Assembly (NCBI GenBank): GCA_016787645.1
Contig: JAEUUF010000026.1
Location: 186,001 to 250,000 of the forward strand
Source: Cyclobacteriaceae bacterium
GTDB taxonomy: Bacteria > Bacteroidota > Bacteroidia > Cytophagales > Cyclobacteriaceae
DNA length: 64,000 nucleotides
Direction of reading: 5' to 3'
Position 1 is the first letter of the stretch. Every line of letters begins with the position of its first letter. The translations under genes and the position numbers were made by a program. Of this stretch, positions 62,972 to 64,000 are shown one piece after another. The notes under the pieces were generated by a model, which worked only from the letters and a program-made list of their open reading frames with translations, was not told the DNA's origin and ran no database searches.

Positions 62972-63331
62972 GTGGAGACTATTCGTAGCATATCACCTAC
63001 TTGGTCAATTGTCTTGTGGCTGGGTTTCATGCTCAGCACTGGAGTGTGCTGCACGTCATTGGCTGCGGAAGCCACCACCTACCTCGGGCAACCTGTTCTT
63101 CAGGCTGGGCAAGTGGATACTCCATCCATTATCACATTGGAAGCGATCGATGGGGAAATAGAATTCTCTGACAATAGTTCAAGGCAGGAATGCAAGTTGA
63201 TTGATACTGAAAACATCCATCATCTCGCTCGCTGGTTGTCCCGGTCATTGCCTTGCCAGGAAAGCCAACTTCCCAAAGTTCCAATTCCAGGTGGTTGCTT
63301 CTCAATCCTCCACCGGCGCCTTCTTCTTTAA
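62972..63331 (+). CDS. Small exported protein at the head of the efflux operon
   Basis: The protein has 119 residues from a GTG start and a signal-like hydrophobic stretch (WSIVLWLGFMLSTGVCC, ending near SLAAEA). The mature part is hydrophilic, with four Cys spread through it (including CKLI and PCQESQ). The frame also opens at 62888, but the -7 element and the signal-like segment favour 62972. Small exported proteins often precede CzcC-type genes in Bacteroidota. No family is recognised. Confidence 0.5.
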   Translation: METIRSISPTWSIVLWLGFMLSTGVCCTSLAAEATTYLGQPVLQAGQVDTPSIITLEAIDGEIEFSDNSSRQECKLIDTENIHHLARWLSRSLPCQESQLPKVPIPGGCFSILHRRLLL

Positions 63332-63413
63332 TCAAGTCCCTTGATCGGGATATCCATCAATCATCTTTCTCCGGACTCGAGAGGAAGAATCTCTTCATCC
63401 TTCAATTTATTTT

Positions 63414-64000
63414 ATGAAACAATTTGCGTCAGGCATATTGCTCATTACCCTCCTTGTTGGCGCTGCCAAGGCGCAGGCACCAGATACTGTTCTGTCGCTG
63501 CAGGAGGCGCGAGCCCGCCTGCTGAACTATAACATCGGCTTGCTCTCAGCCTATTACGATATCAGCCAGGCACGAGCCCAGGTAATCCAGGCAAAGGTTT
63601 GGAATAACCCCTATTTCATTTTTAACGGTGAACTCTGGAATTCTGAAACCAACGAATACTTCCATGTGGGGAACCAATACCTGGTTCAGATTGAACAAAC
63701 CTTTTCGATAGCCGGTAAACACACCAACTCGGTTCGCCTGGCCAAGGTTGGCGTTGCGTTGGCCGAAAAACAAATGGAGGATGTCATTCGAAGCCTGCTC
63801 TTTGAGCTGGCGAATATCTATAACGAATTGGCGGCCCTTCAGGAGAAAGAGAGACTTTACCAGCTTGTCATGGGGAACTATGATCGGCTCATGGAGGCTA
63901 CCCGAAAGCAACTTGAAGTGGGGGCTATCTCTGTCACTGAAACCGTGCGGCTCGAAGCCGAATACCTTGGCGTTAAGACCAACGCGCTGAACAACCTGGG
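63414..64000 (+). CDS. TolC/CzcC-family outer-membrane efflux protein (partial, runs off the window)
   Basis: The first 195 residues are in the window. A signal peptide (1-20, AAKAQA) is followed by an outer-membrane efflux (TolC) domain: LSLQEARARLLNYNIGLL, ARAQVIQAKVWNNP, FIFNGELWN and IEQTFSIAGKHTNSVRLAKVG. The NPYFIFNGE start and IEQTFSIAGK resemble CzcC/CusC proteins of metal-efflux systems, whose periplasmic adaptor and RND pump genes would be expected beyond the window edge. It may also export drugs. Confidence 0.85.
   Translation, partial: MKQFASGILLITLLVGAAKAQAPDTVLSLQEARARLLNYNIGLLSAYYDISQARAQVIQAKVWNNPYFIFNGELWNSETNEYFHVGNQYLVQIEQTFSIAGKHTNSVRLAKVGVALAEKQMEDVIRSLLFELANIYNELAALQEKERLYQLVMGNYDRLMEATRKQLEVGAISVTETVRLEAEYLGVKTNALNNL

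Overview
This window looks like a chromosomal segment of a free-living Bacteroidota bacterium of the Cytophagales type. The evidence is a SusC/SusD polysaccharide locus, many OmpA-type and lipobox-bearing envelope proteins, a Kdo8N-type LPS sugar operon, stand-alone FtsX-like permeases, almost no Shine-Dalgarno sites, and TAnnTTTG-type -7 elements. Base composition is near 50% GC throughout. I see no prophage, complete insertion sequence, rRNA, tRNA or CRISPR array.

Layout. 0-8.2 kb: envelope and housekeeping genes (Omp85-type barrel, SanA, TrmH, M15 peptidase, a paraoxonase-like lactonase, two tandem alpha/beta hydrolases, an acyl-CoA ligase). 8.2-15.1 kb: a patch of intergenic repeats rich in GCGCAAAG-type words, carrying a GxxExxY nuclease-like gene between inverted repeats, a solo ABC permease, and two tandem DUF885 hydrolases separated by a threefold 101-bp repeat. 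15.2-20.1 kb: a minus-strand operon kdnA-kdnB-kdsA-[transaldolase+CBS]-kdsC-like, read as synthesis of the 8-amino-Kdo (Kdo8N) inner-core sugar. 20.1-32.5 kb: CHY zinc finger, OmpA protein, topoisomerase IV (parE-parC), sterol desaturase-like enzyme, hydroxyacyl-CoA dehydrogenase, mscL, response regulator, dapD. 32.5-37.8 kb: glycosyltransferase, an MntR/Nramp-USP manganese pair with a palindromic operator candidate, mnmE, and a 48-residue lipoprotein. 37.9-47.0 kb: GNAT, an unknown protein, DUF1080, a second solo permease, a phosphofructokinase with PPi-type signature residues, DUF4395, OmpA, and an MBL-fold lactonase-like protein.

47.0-60.8 kb: one minus-strand polysaccharide utilisation locus with two GH144 (endo-beta-1,2-glucanase family) lipoproteins, a GH3 beta-glucosidase, SusC, SusD, a LamG-bearing surface glycan-binding protein candidate, and an unusual membrane regulator that joins a 7TM-DISM receptor to an IS1595-type zinc ribbon. 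The predicted substrate is beta-1,2-glucan: surface GH144 cuts the chain, SusCD imports the pieces, and GH144/GH3 finish the degradation to glucose. 60.8-64 kb: an M50 site-2 protease with CBS domains, an outer-membrane protein, and the start of a TolC/CzcC-type efflux operon that runs off the window.

The strongest candidates for undescribed biology are the transaldolase-CBS fusion in the Kdo8N operon (a possible arabinose-5-phosphate source or sensor), the GxxExxY gene bracketed by members of the dispersed repeat family, and the receptor with a transposase-derived zinc ribbon beside the glucan locus. All functions are inferred from sequence by eye; no database search was run.
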